The notes beneath the pieces are model-generated. The model saw only the letters and a program-made list of their open reading frames with translations, searched no databases and had not been told where the DNA came from. Shown here piece after piece: positions 1 through 6,869 of a stretch of 64,000 bases of DNA (position 1 is the stretch's first letter; each line of letters begins with the position of its first letter). The translations under genes were made by a program, and so were the position numbers. Source of the stretch: Bacteroidaceae bacterium (lineage in GTDB: Bacteria; Bacteroidota; Bacteroidia; Bacteroidales; Bacteroidaceae); NCBI GenBank assembly GCA_017416805.1, contig JAFQBB010000036.1, positions 1 through 64,000 of the forward strand. The letters run 5' to 3'.

Positions 1-1
1 C

Positions 2-487
2 AATGCGGGTATATCCATCGAACTGCCCGTTGGGAAACTGCTGGTTCAGAACATCGTCCTGCTGTTTGTTCCCCTGATGGCAGGGTGGCTGTTCCGACGC
101 TGGAAGCCCATGCTGGCAGAGAAGGTGAGCAGGGTGCTCAACAAACTGGCATTCCCCGCACTGATGACGTTGGCACTGCTGTTTTTCCTGCAATATACCC
201 AAGAGATTATCGACAATTTCCGATTGATAGGTATGGCATGTGGCTTGCTCATCCTGGCAAGCATGGTCTGCAGTTCCCTGCTCGCACGGGTGGGCAGACT
301 GACGAATGCTGTGCGCCGCACCATCGTCATCGAGGTTGGTATGCAGAATGCGGCACAAGCCATCGCCATTGCCACCTCCCCATTTATCTTCAACAGTGGA
401 GAGATGGCTATCCCTGCCATTATCTACGCACTGCTGATGAACGTGATATTGTTGCTTTATATACTGAAATTCAAATATTCCAATTAA
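2..487 (+). CDS. Bile acid:sodium symporter (BASS) family protein, C-terminal part
   Basis: The reading frame is already open at base 2, so the start lies outside the window. About 161 residues are visible. They contain four to five hydrophobic segments and the motif GMQNAAQAIAIATSPF, which resembles the conserved late transmembrane region of BASS/SBF transporters, followed by a last helix and a short polar tail. Family knowledge suggests sodium-coupled uptake of an organic anion at the inner membrane; the substrate cannot be told from this part. The stop codon is 10 bases before ubiE on the same strand, so the two are probably cotranscribed. Confidence 0.75.
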   Translation, partial: NAGISIELPVGKLLVQNIVLLFVPLMAGWLFRRWKPMLAEKVSRVLNKLAFPALMTLALLFFLQYTQEIIDNFRLIGMACGLLILASMVCSSLLARVGRLTNAVRRTIVIEVGMQNAAQAIAIATSPFIFNSGEMAIPAIIYALLMNVILLLYILKFKYSN

Positions 488-497
488 GGTATCCGAT

Positions 498-1193
498 ATG
501 GCAAAGAAAGAAAAGATAAAAAGCATGTTTGACAACATAGCCCCCGACTATGACAAGCTGAACCACATCATGTCGCTGAACATCGACAAAGGGTGGCGTC
601 GGAAGGCTGTGCGCGAGATTGCAGATACCGACAAGCCGCTCTCAGTGCTCGATGTGGCCTGCGGTACAGGCGACTTCACCATTGAGATAGCACGCAAAGT
701 GGCCAAAGGGAGCCGCATCATAGGTATCGACCTATCAAAAGGGATGATGAAGGTGGGGCGCGAGAAGATTGCCGCTGCCCGGGTGGATGCGACGTTGGAA
801 TATGGCGATTGCGAAGCCCTGACGTATGCCGACGGCACTTTCGACCGCATATCCGTAGGATTCGGCGTGCGCAATTTCGAGCATCTGAGCATCGGATTGG
901 AGGAGATGTGCCGCGTGTTGAAACCAGGAGGGAAATTGGTCATCTTGGAACTGTCTGTCCCCTCCAACCCCATCATCCGCTGGTGCTACAAGCTCTATTT
1001 CCTGCACATCCTGCCGGCCATTGGCGGCATGGTGTCAGGCAATCGGGGGGCATACGAGTATCTGCCTGCATCGGTCCTTCATTTCCCTGCACCCGACAAG
1101 TTCATCCCAATGATGCGCGAGGCTGGCTTCAGCGAAGTGAAACACCAACCTCTCACTTTCGGCATTTGCAGAATGTATGTAGGAATTAAGTAA
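498..1193 (+). CDS. ubiE: Demethylmenaquinone methyltransferase UbiE/MenG
   Basis: 231 residues, normal length for the family. The class I methyltransferase SAM-binding motif LDVACGTGDF lies at residues 51-60. The N-terminal block FDNIAPDYDKLNHIMS and the block VGFGVRNFEHL are typical UbiE/MenG signatures. The enzyme adds the last methyl group to demethylmenaquinone; menA, the prenyltransferase two steps earlier, lies just downstream, so this is a menaquinone pair. The start follows a BASS-type gene by 10 bases. The stop codon is directly followed by the acattagcat-type repeat, which separates the gene from menA. Confidence 0.95.
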   Translation: MAKKEKIKSMFDNIAPDYDKLNHIMSLNIDKGWRRKAVREIADTDKPLSVLDVACGTGDFTIEIARKVAKGSRIIGIDLSKGMMKVGREKIAAARVDATLEYGDCEALTYADGTFDRISVGFGVRNFEHLSIGLEEMCRVLKPGGKLVILELSVPSNPIIRWCYKLYFLHILPAIGGMVSGNRGAYEYLPASVLHFPAPDKFIPMMREAGFSEVKHQPLTFGICRMYVGIK

Positions 1194-1450
1194 TGTGCTA
1201 ATGTGCTAATATGCCAATGACCATGCGGCACGATAGCATTAAGCATTTACACATTGGCACATTAACACATTAGCACATTAGTATATTGTCACATTAGCAT
1301 ATTAGCATATTGTCACATTAGCATATTTGCACATTGGCACATTAGCATATTGGCACATTAGCATATTAGCACATTAACCACATTAGCATATTAGCACATT
1401 GGCATATTAACCACATTGTCACATTAGTATATTAACCACATTAGCATATT
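1194..1450. repeat. Word-repeat element with CCATGCGGCAC core (acattagcat class)
   Basis: The whole 257-base gap between ubiE and menA is made of variations of a 10-12 base word, CACATTAGCATATT and close relatives (CACATTGGCACATTA, CACATTAACCACATT), repeated about 18 times from 1245 to 1450. A left block at 1194-1217 holds the same word in reverse complement. Between the two lies CCATGCGGCAC at 1221-1231, shared with other elements of this window. The left block can pair with several right-hand words, so a transcript could fold into alternative hairpins. The last repeat ends exactly at the menA start codon. Confidence 0.85.
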
Positions 1451-2326
1451 ATGATCAAAAACTGGATAGAGGCCATGCGCCTTCGTACACTCCCCGTCAG
1501 CATGGCTGGCGTACTCGCCGGATGCGGTTGTGCCCTGTGGCAGGACAGATTCTCCATCGTGCCGGCACTACTTTGCCTGCTGTTTGCCCTATCGGCACAG
1601 ATAGCGTCTAACTTCGGCAACGAATATTACGACTACAAGAATGGTATGGACCGCAAGGGGCGCGAGGGGTTCCGACGCGGAGTGACTGAGGGAGACATCA
1701 CCCCGCAGGCCATGAAGCGTGCCACCTTTGCCATGCTGGGCATAGCGGCTGTCATCGGCTGTTCGTTGCTGCTGTATGGCGGCCTGTGGCTCATCCCTGT
1801 CGGTTGTGCCATCCTGTTGTTTGCCCTTGCTTACAGCGCTGGTCCCTACCCACTTTCTCATCATGGATTGGGCGATGTCACAGTAGTTGTCTTCTTCGGC
1901 ATAGTCCCCGTCACCTTCACTTGCTACTTGCAGACGGGGGGATGGGAGGAATTGCCCGTACTGCTCACCACTTCTGTCGCCATCGGACTCTTGGCAGCCA
2001 ACGTCCTCGTTGTGAACAATTATCGCGACATGGAAGATGATGAGGCTGTGGGGAAACGAACGACGGTTGTTCTCTTTGGGCGTAAGGTCATGAGCTATGT
2101 TTATCTGCTTTCGGGCATCGCAGCTATGACCATCATGACAGCCTTGTGGACACAACTGCCTCTATGGGCGCTCATCATTCCCCTGATTTACTTGGCGCTA
2201 CACATCGCCACCTGGCGCAAACTTATCCATAGTCGGGGTGCCGCGCTCAACCCCTTGCTTGGGCGGACGGCTATCAACCTGCTCGTCTTCACTCTTCTAT
2301 TGCTGGTGGTGTTGGCGGTAGTGTGA
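1451..2326 (+). CDS. menA: 1,4-dihydroxy-2-naphthoate polyprenyltransferase MenA
   Basis: 291 residues, UbiA superfamily, with about eight to nine hydrophobic segments. The first Asp-rich motif reads NEYYDYKNGMD (residues 57-67) and the second NNYRDMEDDEAVGKRTT, which distinguish MenA from other UbiA members. It joins the polyprenyl tail to 1,4-dihydroxy-2-naphthoate in the inner membrane; UbiE upstream methylates the later product. The ATG at 1451 immediately follows a repeat array, so the usual upstream ribosome-binding region is repeat sequence. The gene ends 6 bases before the converging DUF554 gene. Confidence 0.93.
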   Translation: MIKNWIEAMRLRTLPVSMAGVLAGCGCALWQDRFSIVPALLCLLFALSAQIASNFGNEYYDYKNGMDRKGREGFRRGVTEGDITPQAMKRATFAMLGIAAVIGCSLLLYGGLWLIPVGCAILLFALAYSAGPYPLSHHGLGDVTVVVFFGIVPVTFTCYLQTGGWEELPVLLTTSVAIGLLAANVLVVNNYRDMEDDEAVGKRTTVVLFGRKVMSYVYLLSGIAAMTIMTALWTQLPLWALIIPLIYLALHIATWRKLIHSRGAALNPLLGRTAINLLVFTLLLLVVLAVV

Positions 2327-2332
2327 TTTTTA

Positions 2333-3022
2333 TTATACCAGCCCCTTCACAAGAAACCACAGCACGGGGACAAGCAGGGCGGGGAGCATGTTCAGCGTCT
2401 TGCAATCTTTCAGTTTGAGGAGGGAAAGACCCGAGGCGACAATCATCAGTCCGCCGACGATGAGCAACTCTGCCATGAGTGCTTCGCTGATGGCGGTGCT
2501 CGATAGCTTTGCCACCAAGTAGAACATGCCCTGCCAACAGAAGAGTACGGGTGCGGCCAGTATCATCCAAATGCCGTAGGTACTGGCAAAGACGGTGGAG
2601 GTTACCAAATCGAGCGTGGCATTGGTATAGAGGAAGGTGTTGTCGCCCTTCAGCGCACTTATCACAGGCCCGAGCATGGCCAAGGGACCGATGCAGTAAA
2701 GCAGGATGGCGGTAGAGAGTCCGTCGGCCAAGTTGGTGTTCTTATTGCCCTTTGAACGCTTGTTAACCAAAGCGGTAAACCGTCCGTCGAGGTCCAGCAC
2801 CGTGCCTACCACACTTCCAATGGCAATCGATACGATGAAGAGCACAGGGTATTCGCTTTTACCGAAGTTGCTTATCACCGCATTGAGGCCGATGCCCAAG
2901 CAGGCCAGTCCCAATCCGGTGTATAGCGTGTCCTTATACTTTTCCTTAATCCCTCTGTTCATCACAGCACCCACGATGCTGCCCACGATTATCGTGCAAG
3001 TGTTTACGATTGTTCCTATCAT
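2333..3022 (-). CDS. DUF554 family membrane protein
   Basis: 229 residues with six to seven hydrophobic segments. The N-terminus MIGTIVNTCTIIVGSIVG and the GLGLACLGIGLNA region match the DUF554 (YqgA/YdfK) family of small inner-membrane proteins. No biochemical function is established for the family and none can be inferred here. The gene converges with menA, 6 bases apart, with no separate terminator. Its upstream region (3023-3257) is filled by another repeat element, starting with an atttacatttac tract that touches the start codon. Confidence 0.85.
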   Translation of the reverse strand: MIGTIVNTCTIIVGSIVGAVMNRGIKEKYKDTLYTGLGLACLGIGLNAVISNFGKSEYPVLFIVSIAIGSVVGTVLDLDGRFTALVNKRSKGNKNTNLADGLSTAILLYCIGPLAMLGPVISALKGDNTFLYTNATLDLVTSTVFASTYGIWMILAAPVLFCWQGMFYLVAKLSSTAISEALMAELLIVGGLMIVASGLSLLKLKDCKTLNMLPALLVPVLWFLVKGLV

Positions 3023-3210
3023 ATTTACATTTACATTTACAATTTACAAATTTACTACCAGCTTGTCGGCTGACTGGTTTATCTTTTTTAGAACGCAGAG
3101 ACGCAGAGGCACAGAGTTTCTTTGAGTGACTAGCGACTAGTGGATTGGATTGCGGCACTCAGAACTCTTTTCTTTTTTTAAAAAACTCTGCGACTCTGTG
3201 TCTCTGCGTT
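3022..3210. repeat. Word-repeat element with inverted acgcagag arms and TGCGGCAC centre
   Basis: Two imperfect inverted arms of 28 bases, 3092-3119 and 3183-3210, are built of the words ACGCAGAGACGCAGAGGC and ACTCTGCGACTCTGTGTC. TGCGGCAC (3151-3158), eight bases of the core seen in other elements, lies exactly at the centre of symmetry. Between the arms is a small agtgactagcgactag block. A separate atttacatttac tract runs from 3022 to about 3055. The element separates two minus-strand genes and could form a long hairpin when transcribed. Confidence 0.8.
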
Positions 3211-3257
3211 TTATTTTCAAAGTTCAATGCATGCAGCACTATCGTGTGCAACTCCTT

Positions 3258-4046
3258 TTACTCCTTGAACACTTGTCGGATACAGCCGTAGGAGTCGAAT
3301 GTCTTGCGGGCAGAGAGCCAAAGGGTTGTCATGAGCGAGAGGATGGAGGCGGCGACGGTGATGACGATAATCATCATCTGGTATTTGATGGCCACGTTTG
3401 GCGATGAGCCTCCCAATATCTGTCCTATCATGGTGCCGGGCAGGGCGACGAGTCCCATCACCGCCATGTTGGCAATGGCAGGGCTGAAGGCTTTGATGAT
3501 GGCTTCGCGCACGAAGGGGGCTGTGGCCTCGTGGCGGGTGGCTCCGTTGCCCAACAGGTAGTAGTAGAGTTGCTGTTCGCGCATCAGGTTGGAGTAGAAG
3601 GTGTTCAGGGCAATAACATTGCTTGAAAGCATGTTGCCCATGAGGATGCCGAAGATGGGTATCATGTATTGTGCGCCGAAGATGTTGTCAAGTCTCAATA
3701 CCACTCCAAGGAAATAGAGCCCTACAAGTATGGCCGAAGCCAAGAAGCCGATGGCGAGGGGAATCATGAGGATGCGGCGTTTGAGACGGGTGCGCGAAAG
3801 GGCCGTTTCGGTAGCCACGAATACCATGATAAAGACCCAAAGGAAATTGATCCACGGGTTGTCCCACAGGAAGAGGTATTTGAGGTAGATGCCTATGAGG
3901 AAGAGTTGGACAATCATGCGTATGGCTCCTACAATGGTGGGCTTTACCAATCCTGTCTTGAAGTGGTGAAAGAAGTATAGAGGTACGAGCAGGAGTAACA
4001 TGCCGATGCCCAATCCCCAGTAGCTGATGTCAATCGTTGTGCCCAA
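3258..4046 (-). CDS. fetB: FetB-type ABC transporter permease (UPF0014 family)
   Basis: 262 residues with seven or so hydrophobic segments. Motifs characteristic of FetB/UPF0014 are visible: IRMIVQLFLIGIYL, GNMLSSNVIALN, LLGNGATRHEA and GLVALPGTMIGQILGG. FetAB is known in E. coli as an exporter linked to iron resistance; the substrate here is inferred only. The ATP-binding partner is the upstream gene on the same strand, 38 bases away. The frame can only start at a TTG (4046): an in-frame stop lies at 4056-4058 and the upstream bases are an atgaattatgaattatg repeat, so the original start may have been disturbed by that repeat. Confidence 0.88.
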   Translation of the reverse strand: MGTTIDISYWGLGIGMLLLLVPLYFFHHFKTGLVKPTIVGAIRMIVQLFLIGIYLKYLFLWDNPWINFLWVFIMVFVATETALSRTRLKRRILMIPLAIGFLASAILVGLYFLGVVLRLDNIFGAQYMIPIFGILMGNMLSSNVIALNTFYSNLMREQQLYYYLLGNGATRHEATAPFVREAIIKAFSPAIANMAVMGLVALPGTMIGQILGGSSPNVAIKYQMMIIVITVAASILSLMTTLWLSARKTFDSYGCIRQVFKE

Positions 4047-4048
4047 GG

Positions 4049-4090
4049 TTATGAATTATGAATTATGATTTATGAGTGCTGTCGCTAGTC
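4049..4090. repeat. Short word repeat between fetA and fetB
   Basis: Three tandem variations of the word TTATGAATTATGA at 4049-4077 are followed by agtgctgtcgctagtcac. The second part belongs to the agtgac/actag word class seen at 59.5, 61.1 and 62.5 kb, and it supplies the last codons and the stop codon of fetA (minus strand, ending at 4085). The first part touches the unusual TTG start of fetB. Confidence 0.65.
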
Positions 4091-4711
4091 ACTGATCTTG
4101 TATTGCCTTCCGCATCCTTCTATGAAACGTGGGTCATGGCTTACGGCCAGTATGGTTTTCCCCTTTGCGGCCAGCTGTTGTACGAATTGCAAGGCCTTTT
4201 CAGTTGATGCATGGTCGAGTGCCGAGGTAGGTTCGTCGATGATGACGAGTGGCTTTTCCTGCATGGCGGTGATGGCCAATAGGATGCGTTGGCGTTGTCC
4301 TCCCGATATTTCGTGCAAGCGCTTGTCAAGCAATCCTTTTTCCAAGCCAAGTGTGTTGAAGTGGTCAAGCAGGGTCGTTTCAGAAAAGGATACTCCCCTA
4401 TTCACCTTCAGGCCGAATGGAAGATGCACCATTTCTCTTACCCTTTCGCAGGGCAGTGACAAGCCTTGTGGCATCCATGCCACTTGGTGTCGGATGTGGT
4501 AAGCTGTACGGGGCGATAGGGTGATGCCGTTTACGGAGATTGTCCCCGTATGAGGGGGGACGAATCCCATAATGGCTTTCAGAAGGGTGGTTTTTCCACA
4601 TCCTGACGGGCCGGTGAGGCACACCAGTTCGCCTTTCTTCACATGGAGGTCAATGTGGCTGAACAGCTCTGTTTGTCCGAATTGTATTCCTAAATTCTCA
4701 ATCCGTAGCAT
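4085..4711 (-). CDS. fetA: FetA-type ABC transporter ATP-binding protein
   Basis: 208 residues. Walker A GPSGCGKT at residues 34-41, signature ISGGQRQR, Walker B PLVIIDEPTSAL and the switch histidine in AVSHDPRF are all intact. The next gene on the strand is the FetB-type permease, so the two form a half-transporter pair. The C-terminal residues KISD and the TAG stop are encoded by an actagtcact-type repeat, suggesting that a repeat has replaced the original end. The family is implicated in iron homeostasis; the substrate is not proven. A TACCTTCG box at 4733-4740 is a possible -7 element. Confidence 0.88.
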   Translation of the reverse strand: MLRIENLGIQFGQTELFSHIDLHVKKGELVCLTGPSGCGKTTLLKAIMGFVPPHTGTISVNGITLSPRTAYHIRHQVAWMPQGLSLPCERVREMVHLPFGLKVNRGVSFSETTLLDHFNTLGLEKGLLDKRLHEISGGQRQRILLAITAMQEKPLVIIDEPTSALDHASTEKALQFVQQLAAKGKTILAVSHDPRFIEGCGRQYKISD

Positions 4712-4732
4712 GATTACTTCTGATAAGTCGTG

Positions 4733-4740
4733 CGAAGGTA
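4733..4740 (-). promoter_or_regulatory. Possible -7 box of fetAB
   Basis: On the minus strand the sequence reads TACCTTCG, one base away from the Bacteroidetes TAnnTTTG consensus, 22 bases before the fetA start codon. No clear TTTG lies about 20 bases further upstream, so this is a weak call. Confidence 0.4.
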
Positions 4741-4760
4741 CGAATATTTATCCGTTTTTC

Positions 4761-4796
4761 TCCCCTGTCTGAAAAGATTTTTTCTCAGACAGGGGA
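4761..4796. terminator. Strong stem-loop downstream of gdx
   Basis: A 12-base perfect stem (TCCCCTGTCTGA, 4761-4772, paired with 4785-4796) closes a 12-base loop. It lies between the gdx stop and the fetA promoter. On the minus strand no T-run follows it, so it may be a processing or stability structure rather than a classical terminator. Confidence 0.5.
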
Positions 4797-4819
4797 GGAA
4801 AAATTCTCAGGTACTCTCT

Positions 4820-5140
4820 CTACACCATCTTCAATCCGATGATGGAGGCTATCAGTGTGGTGATGAAGAAGAGGCGCCAGAAGGTGGCCGGCTCGTGGAA
4901 GAAGATGATGCCTACGAGTACTGTGCCTACAGCACCTATTCCTGTCCATACAGGATATGCCGTCCCTATGGGTAGTGTCTGTGTAGCCTTGGCCAGCAAC
5001 CACATGCTTACGGCGGTGAATGCCAGAAATCCTCCCATCCACTCCCAATATGCCAGGCCGACGGCATCCTTGGCCTTACCGAGGCAGAAGGTGAAACCTA
5101 CCTCGCACAAGCCTGCAATGACGAGTATTATCCAATTCAT
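4820..5140 (-). CDS. Small multidrug resistance family, Gdx/SugE-type guanidinium exporter
   Basis: 106 residues with four transmembrane helices. The essential Glu13 of SMR proteins is present (MNWIILVIAGLCE). The motif LPIGTAYPVWTGIGAVG is the Gdx/SugE version of the family rather than the EmrE version, so export of guanidinium-type cations is likely. The ATG at 5140 is preferred over one 19 codons upstream, because that one lies inside the -7 box of a good promoter. I looked for a guanidine riboswitch in the short leader and saw none. A stem-loop follows the gene. Confidence 0.85.
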   Translation of the reverse strand: MNWIILVIAGLCEVGFTFCLGKAKDAVGLAYWEWMGGFLAFTAVSMWLLAKATQTLPIGTAYPVWTGIGAVGTVLVGIIFFHEPATFWRLFFITTLIASIIGLKMV

Positions 5141-5194
5141 AGGGCAAAAAAGTTTTCTGTTTGTGACGTATTTTTGTATAAATGAAATTGCCTG

Positions 5195-5225
5195 CAAAGT
5201 TAATCAAATGGTCTTACATACGCAA
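5195..5225 (-). promoter_or_regulatory. Promoter of gdx
   Basis: Minus strand: -7 box TAACTTTG (5195-5202) and -33 TTG (5223-5225), 20 bases apart, matching the Bacteroidetes primary sigma consensus. It places the transcript start near 5188, about 48 bases before the chosen ATG. Confidence 0.7.
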
Positions 5226-5342
5226 TCTATCCGGCATGAACTTCTTGAAGGGGGGAGTTTCTTCTGCGGGCAGATGGAACTTTTTGGATGGCGGATTGTT
5301 CTCTTTGTCAAAAGGTTGTTTATTAATTAAAAGTTCAGTATT

Positions 5343-5771
5343 ATGCTAAAAAAGATGTTTCTCCCTTCCTTCCCATCTGTCCCGTATGTCTCAGTGTTGT
5401 TGTTGCTGGCACGAGTGTTCATAGGTGTGATGTTCCTTCTGCATGGCATGTCGAAGTGGATGTCGTATGCTGACTTGTCAGGCAATTTTCCTGACCCTCT
5501 TCACATAGGCAGCGCCTGGTCTTTGATTCTTGTTATCCTGACCGAAATGGTCTGCTCGTTCTTCTTCATTTTCGGTTTCCTTTATCGTCTGGTGTTGCTC
5601 CCCATGATATTTGCTATGGGCATGGCATTCTTTGTTGTCCATGACGGCTCGTTGGATGGAGGTGAATTGTCGCTTTTCTATATGTTGGCCTTTGTCTTCA
5701 TGTACCTGATTGGCCCTGGCAATTATTCGATAGATGCCTGGCTTCGCCGCCGGTTGGTGGAGGATGATTGA
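5343..5771 (+). CDS. DoxX family membrane protein
   Basis: 142 residues with four transmembrane segments. LLLARVFIGVMFLLHGMSKW is the DoxX N-terminal signature, followed by the usual VLTEMVCSFFFIFGFLYRL helix and a short basic tail. DoxX-like proteins are small inner-membrane proteins connected in some bacteria with quinone or thiol redox chemistry; the role here is not known. The gene stands alone between the divergent gdx gene and a tandem repeat. Confidence 0.85.
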   Translation: MLKKMFLPSFPSVPYVSVLLLLARVFIGVMFLLHGMSKWMSYADLSGNFPDPLHIGSAWSLILVILTEMVCSFFFIFGFLYRLVLLPMIFAMGMAFFVVHDGSLDGGELSLFYMLAFVFMYLIGPGNYSIDAWLRRRLVEDD

Positions 5772-5802
5772 ATCCTTCGCAGAGGAGCTTGTAAACCCCT
5801 CT

Positions 5803-5916
5803 TTGGAGAGTAGGCCGAGTCCCTCTTGGAGAGTAGGCCTACTCATCATGCATGACCTGGGCATCTCATCATGCATGACCTGGGCATCTCATCATGCATG
5901 ACCTAGGCATCTCATC
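5803..5916. repeat. Tandem repeat of 23-base period
   Basis: Five consecutive units keep an exact 23-base period, although the unit changes along the array. Units 1 and 2 (from 5803 and 5826) start TTGGAGAGTAGGCC. Units 3 to 5 (from 5849, 5872 and 5895) read TGCATGACCTGGGCATCTC and differ by one or two bases. The second unit is a hybrid that joins the two forms. The array lies between the convergent DoxX and wHTH genes. Confidence 0.85.
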
Positions 5917-5931
5917 TGAAGGGAGCTCTTT

Positions 5932-6159
5932 TTATCCGATAAAGACATTTATTCCTGACGAGAGAGAGCACTCCTCATGATTGTTGCCGAAACATACATC
6001 CCCATCATTGGCCAACCAGCCTATGGCCATGCAGAGGTCTCTGTCGGTAAGTCCTGTGGCAGACCTCAAATCGGGGAATGTCCATTCTTTGTTGTTGCCC
6101 AACACATTCAGTACCAATTGGGCATTACGTCGGATAGTCGTTCGGTTCATATCGCTCAT
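5932..6159 (-). CDS. Small winged helix-turn-helix protein (DUF2582-like)
   Basis: 75 residues. A complete small wHTH fold can be read: helix 1 RRNAQLVLNVLG, helix-turn-helix FPDLRSATGLTDRDLCMAIGW, then a short beta wing ending INVFIG. It matches the family annotated as winged helix-turn-helix (DUF2582), frequent as a stand-alone small protein in Bacteroidales. Targets are unknown. The start ATG at 6159 is followed two codons later by another Met, so the true start may be 9 bases shorter. Confidence 0.75.
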   Translation of the reverse strand: MSDMNRTTIRRNAQLVLNVLGNNKEWTFPDLRSATGLTDRDLCMAIGWLANDGDVCFGNNHEECSLSSGINVFIG

Positions 6160-6243
6160 AAATTTTGTGGGTAATACATAAAAATACTGCTAAGGATAAC
6201 AAGGAATTGCCAAAAAGGTTTTATCTTCGCGCTGAGAAATAGA

Positions 6244-6294
6244 GGGTGTGTCATCTGCGTCTAAAGAATGAAAAGAAGGCTTTTTGACACACCC
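6244..6294. repeat. Inverted repeat in the DUF2148 leader
   Basis: GGGTGTGTCA (6244-6253) is the exact reverse complement of TGACACACCC (6285-6294), with 31 bases between. It lies just before the DUF2148 start and could be a leader hairpin or a regulator site. No T-run follows the second arm. Confidence 0.55.
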
Positions 6295-6313
6295 CGCACT
6301 AAAAATTAAACAT

Positions 6314-6862
6314 ATGATTCTGAACGAACGAGAAGAACGGCATGAGCACCTCCTGTGGGTAGCCCGCCAGATGATGACCGCCGCACGTACGGCACCGAAA
6401 GGGAAAGGCATCGATGTGATTGAGACCATTGCAGTGACGGGAGCCGACATCCAGTTGCTGAGCGACACCATGCGGCAGATGTACGAAGAGAATGGCTTCA
6501 AATTTTTCCTGCGCGATGCGGACAACATCCTTAGTGCAGAGGTCATTATATTAATAGGTACGCGCGAGCAATCGCAAGGTCTCAATTGCGGACATTGCGG
6601 ATTCGAACTCTGTGCCGACCGTTTGCCCGATGTGCCCTGTGCGCTCAATACGGTGGATGTGGGCATTGCCATCGGTTCGGCTTGTGCCATGGCTGCCGAT
6701 TTGAGGGTAGATACACGCGTCATGTTCTCGGCCGGACAAGCTGCCCAGCGCCTTGGATGGCCCGAAGGATGCCACACGGTGTTTGCCATCCCTGTAAGTG
6801 CATCGTCAAAGAATCCTTTCTTCGACCGCAAGCCGAAGGAGGAGAAGAAGAATGAAGAGTAA
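6314..6862 (+). CDS. DUF2148 ferredoxin-domain protein
   Basis: 182 residues from the ATG at 6314 (an upstream in-frame TTG is less likely). The cysteine cluster LNCGHCGFELC and the following PCALNTVDVGIAIGSAC block are the DUF2148 hallmark, which suggests a bound iron-sulfur cluster. The conserved C-terminal part VFAIPVSASSKNPFFDR is also present. Function is unknown; members occur in anaerobes. The stop codon overlaps or nearly touches the start of agmatine deiminase (ATG at 6852 or 6870), so the two are translationally coupled. Confidence 0.83.
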   Translation: MILNEREERHEHLLWVARQMMTAARTAPKGKGIDVIETIAVTGADIQLLSDTMRQMYEENGFKFFLRDADNILSAEVIILIGTREQSQGLNCGHCGFELCADRLPDVPCALNTVDVGIAIGSACAMAADLRVDTRVMFSAGQAAQRLGWPEGCHTVFAIPVSASSKNPFFDRKPKEEKKNEE

Positions 6863-6869
6863 AATAAGA

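Noticed and set aside
5141-5197. Upstream start for gdx and a guanidine riboswitch
   Set aside because: The earlier ATG lies in the -7 box, and the short leader has no recognisable guanidine aptamer pattern.
5803-5916. CRISPR-like repeat array
   Set aside because: Units follow each other without spacers, and no cas gene is in the window.
6468-6478. CCATGCGGCAG, close to the shared core
   Set aside because: It lies in a normal coding segment (DTMRQM) of the DUF2148 gene with no word repeats around it, so it is a chance match.
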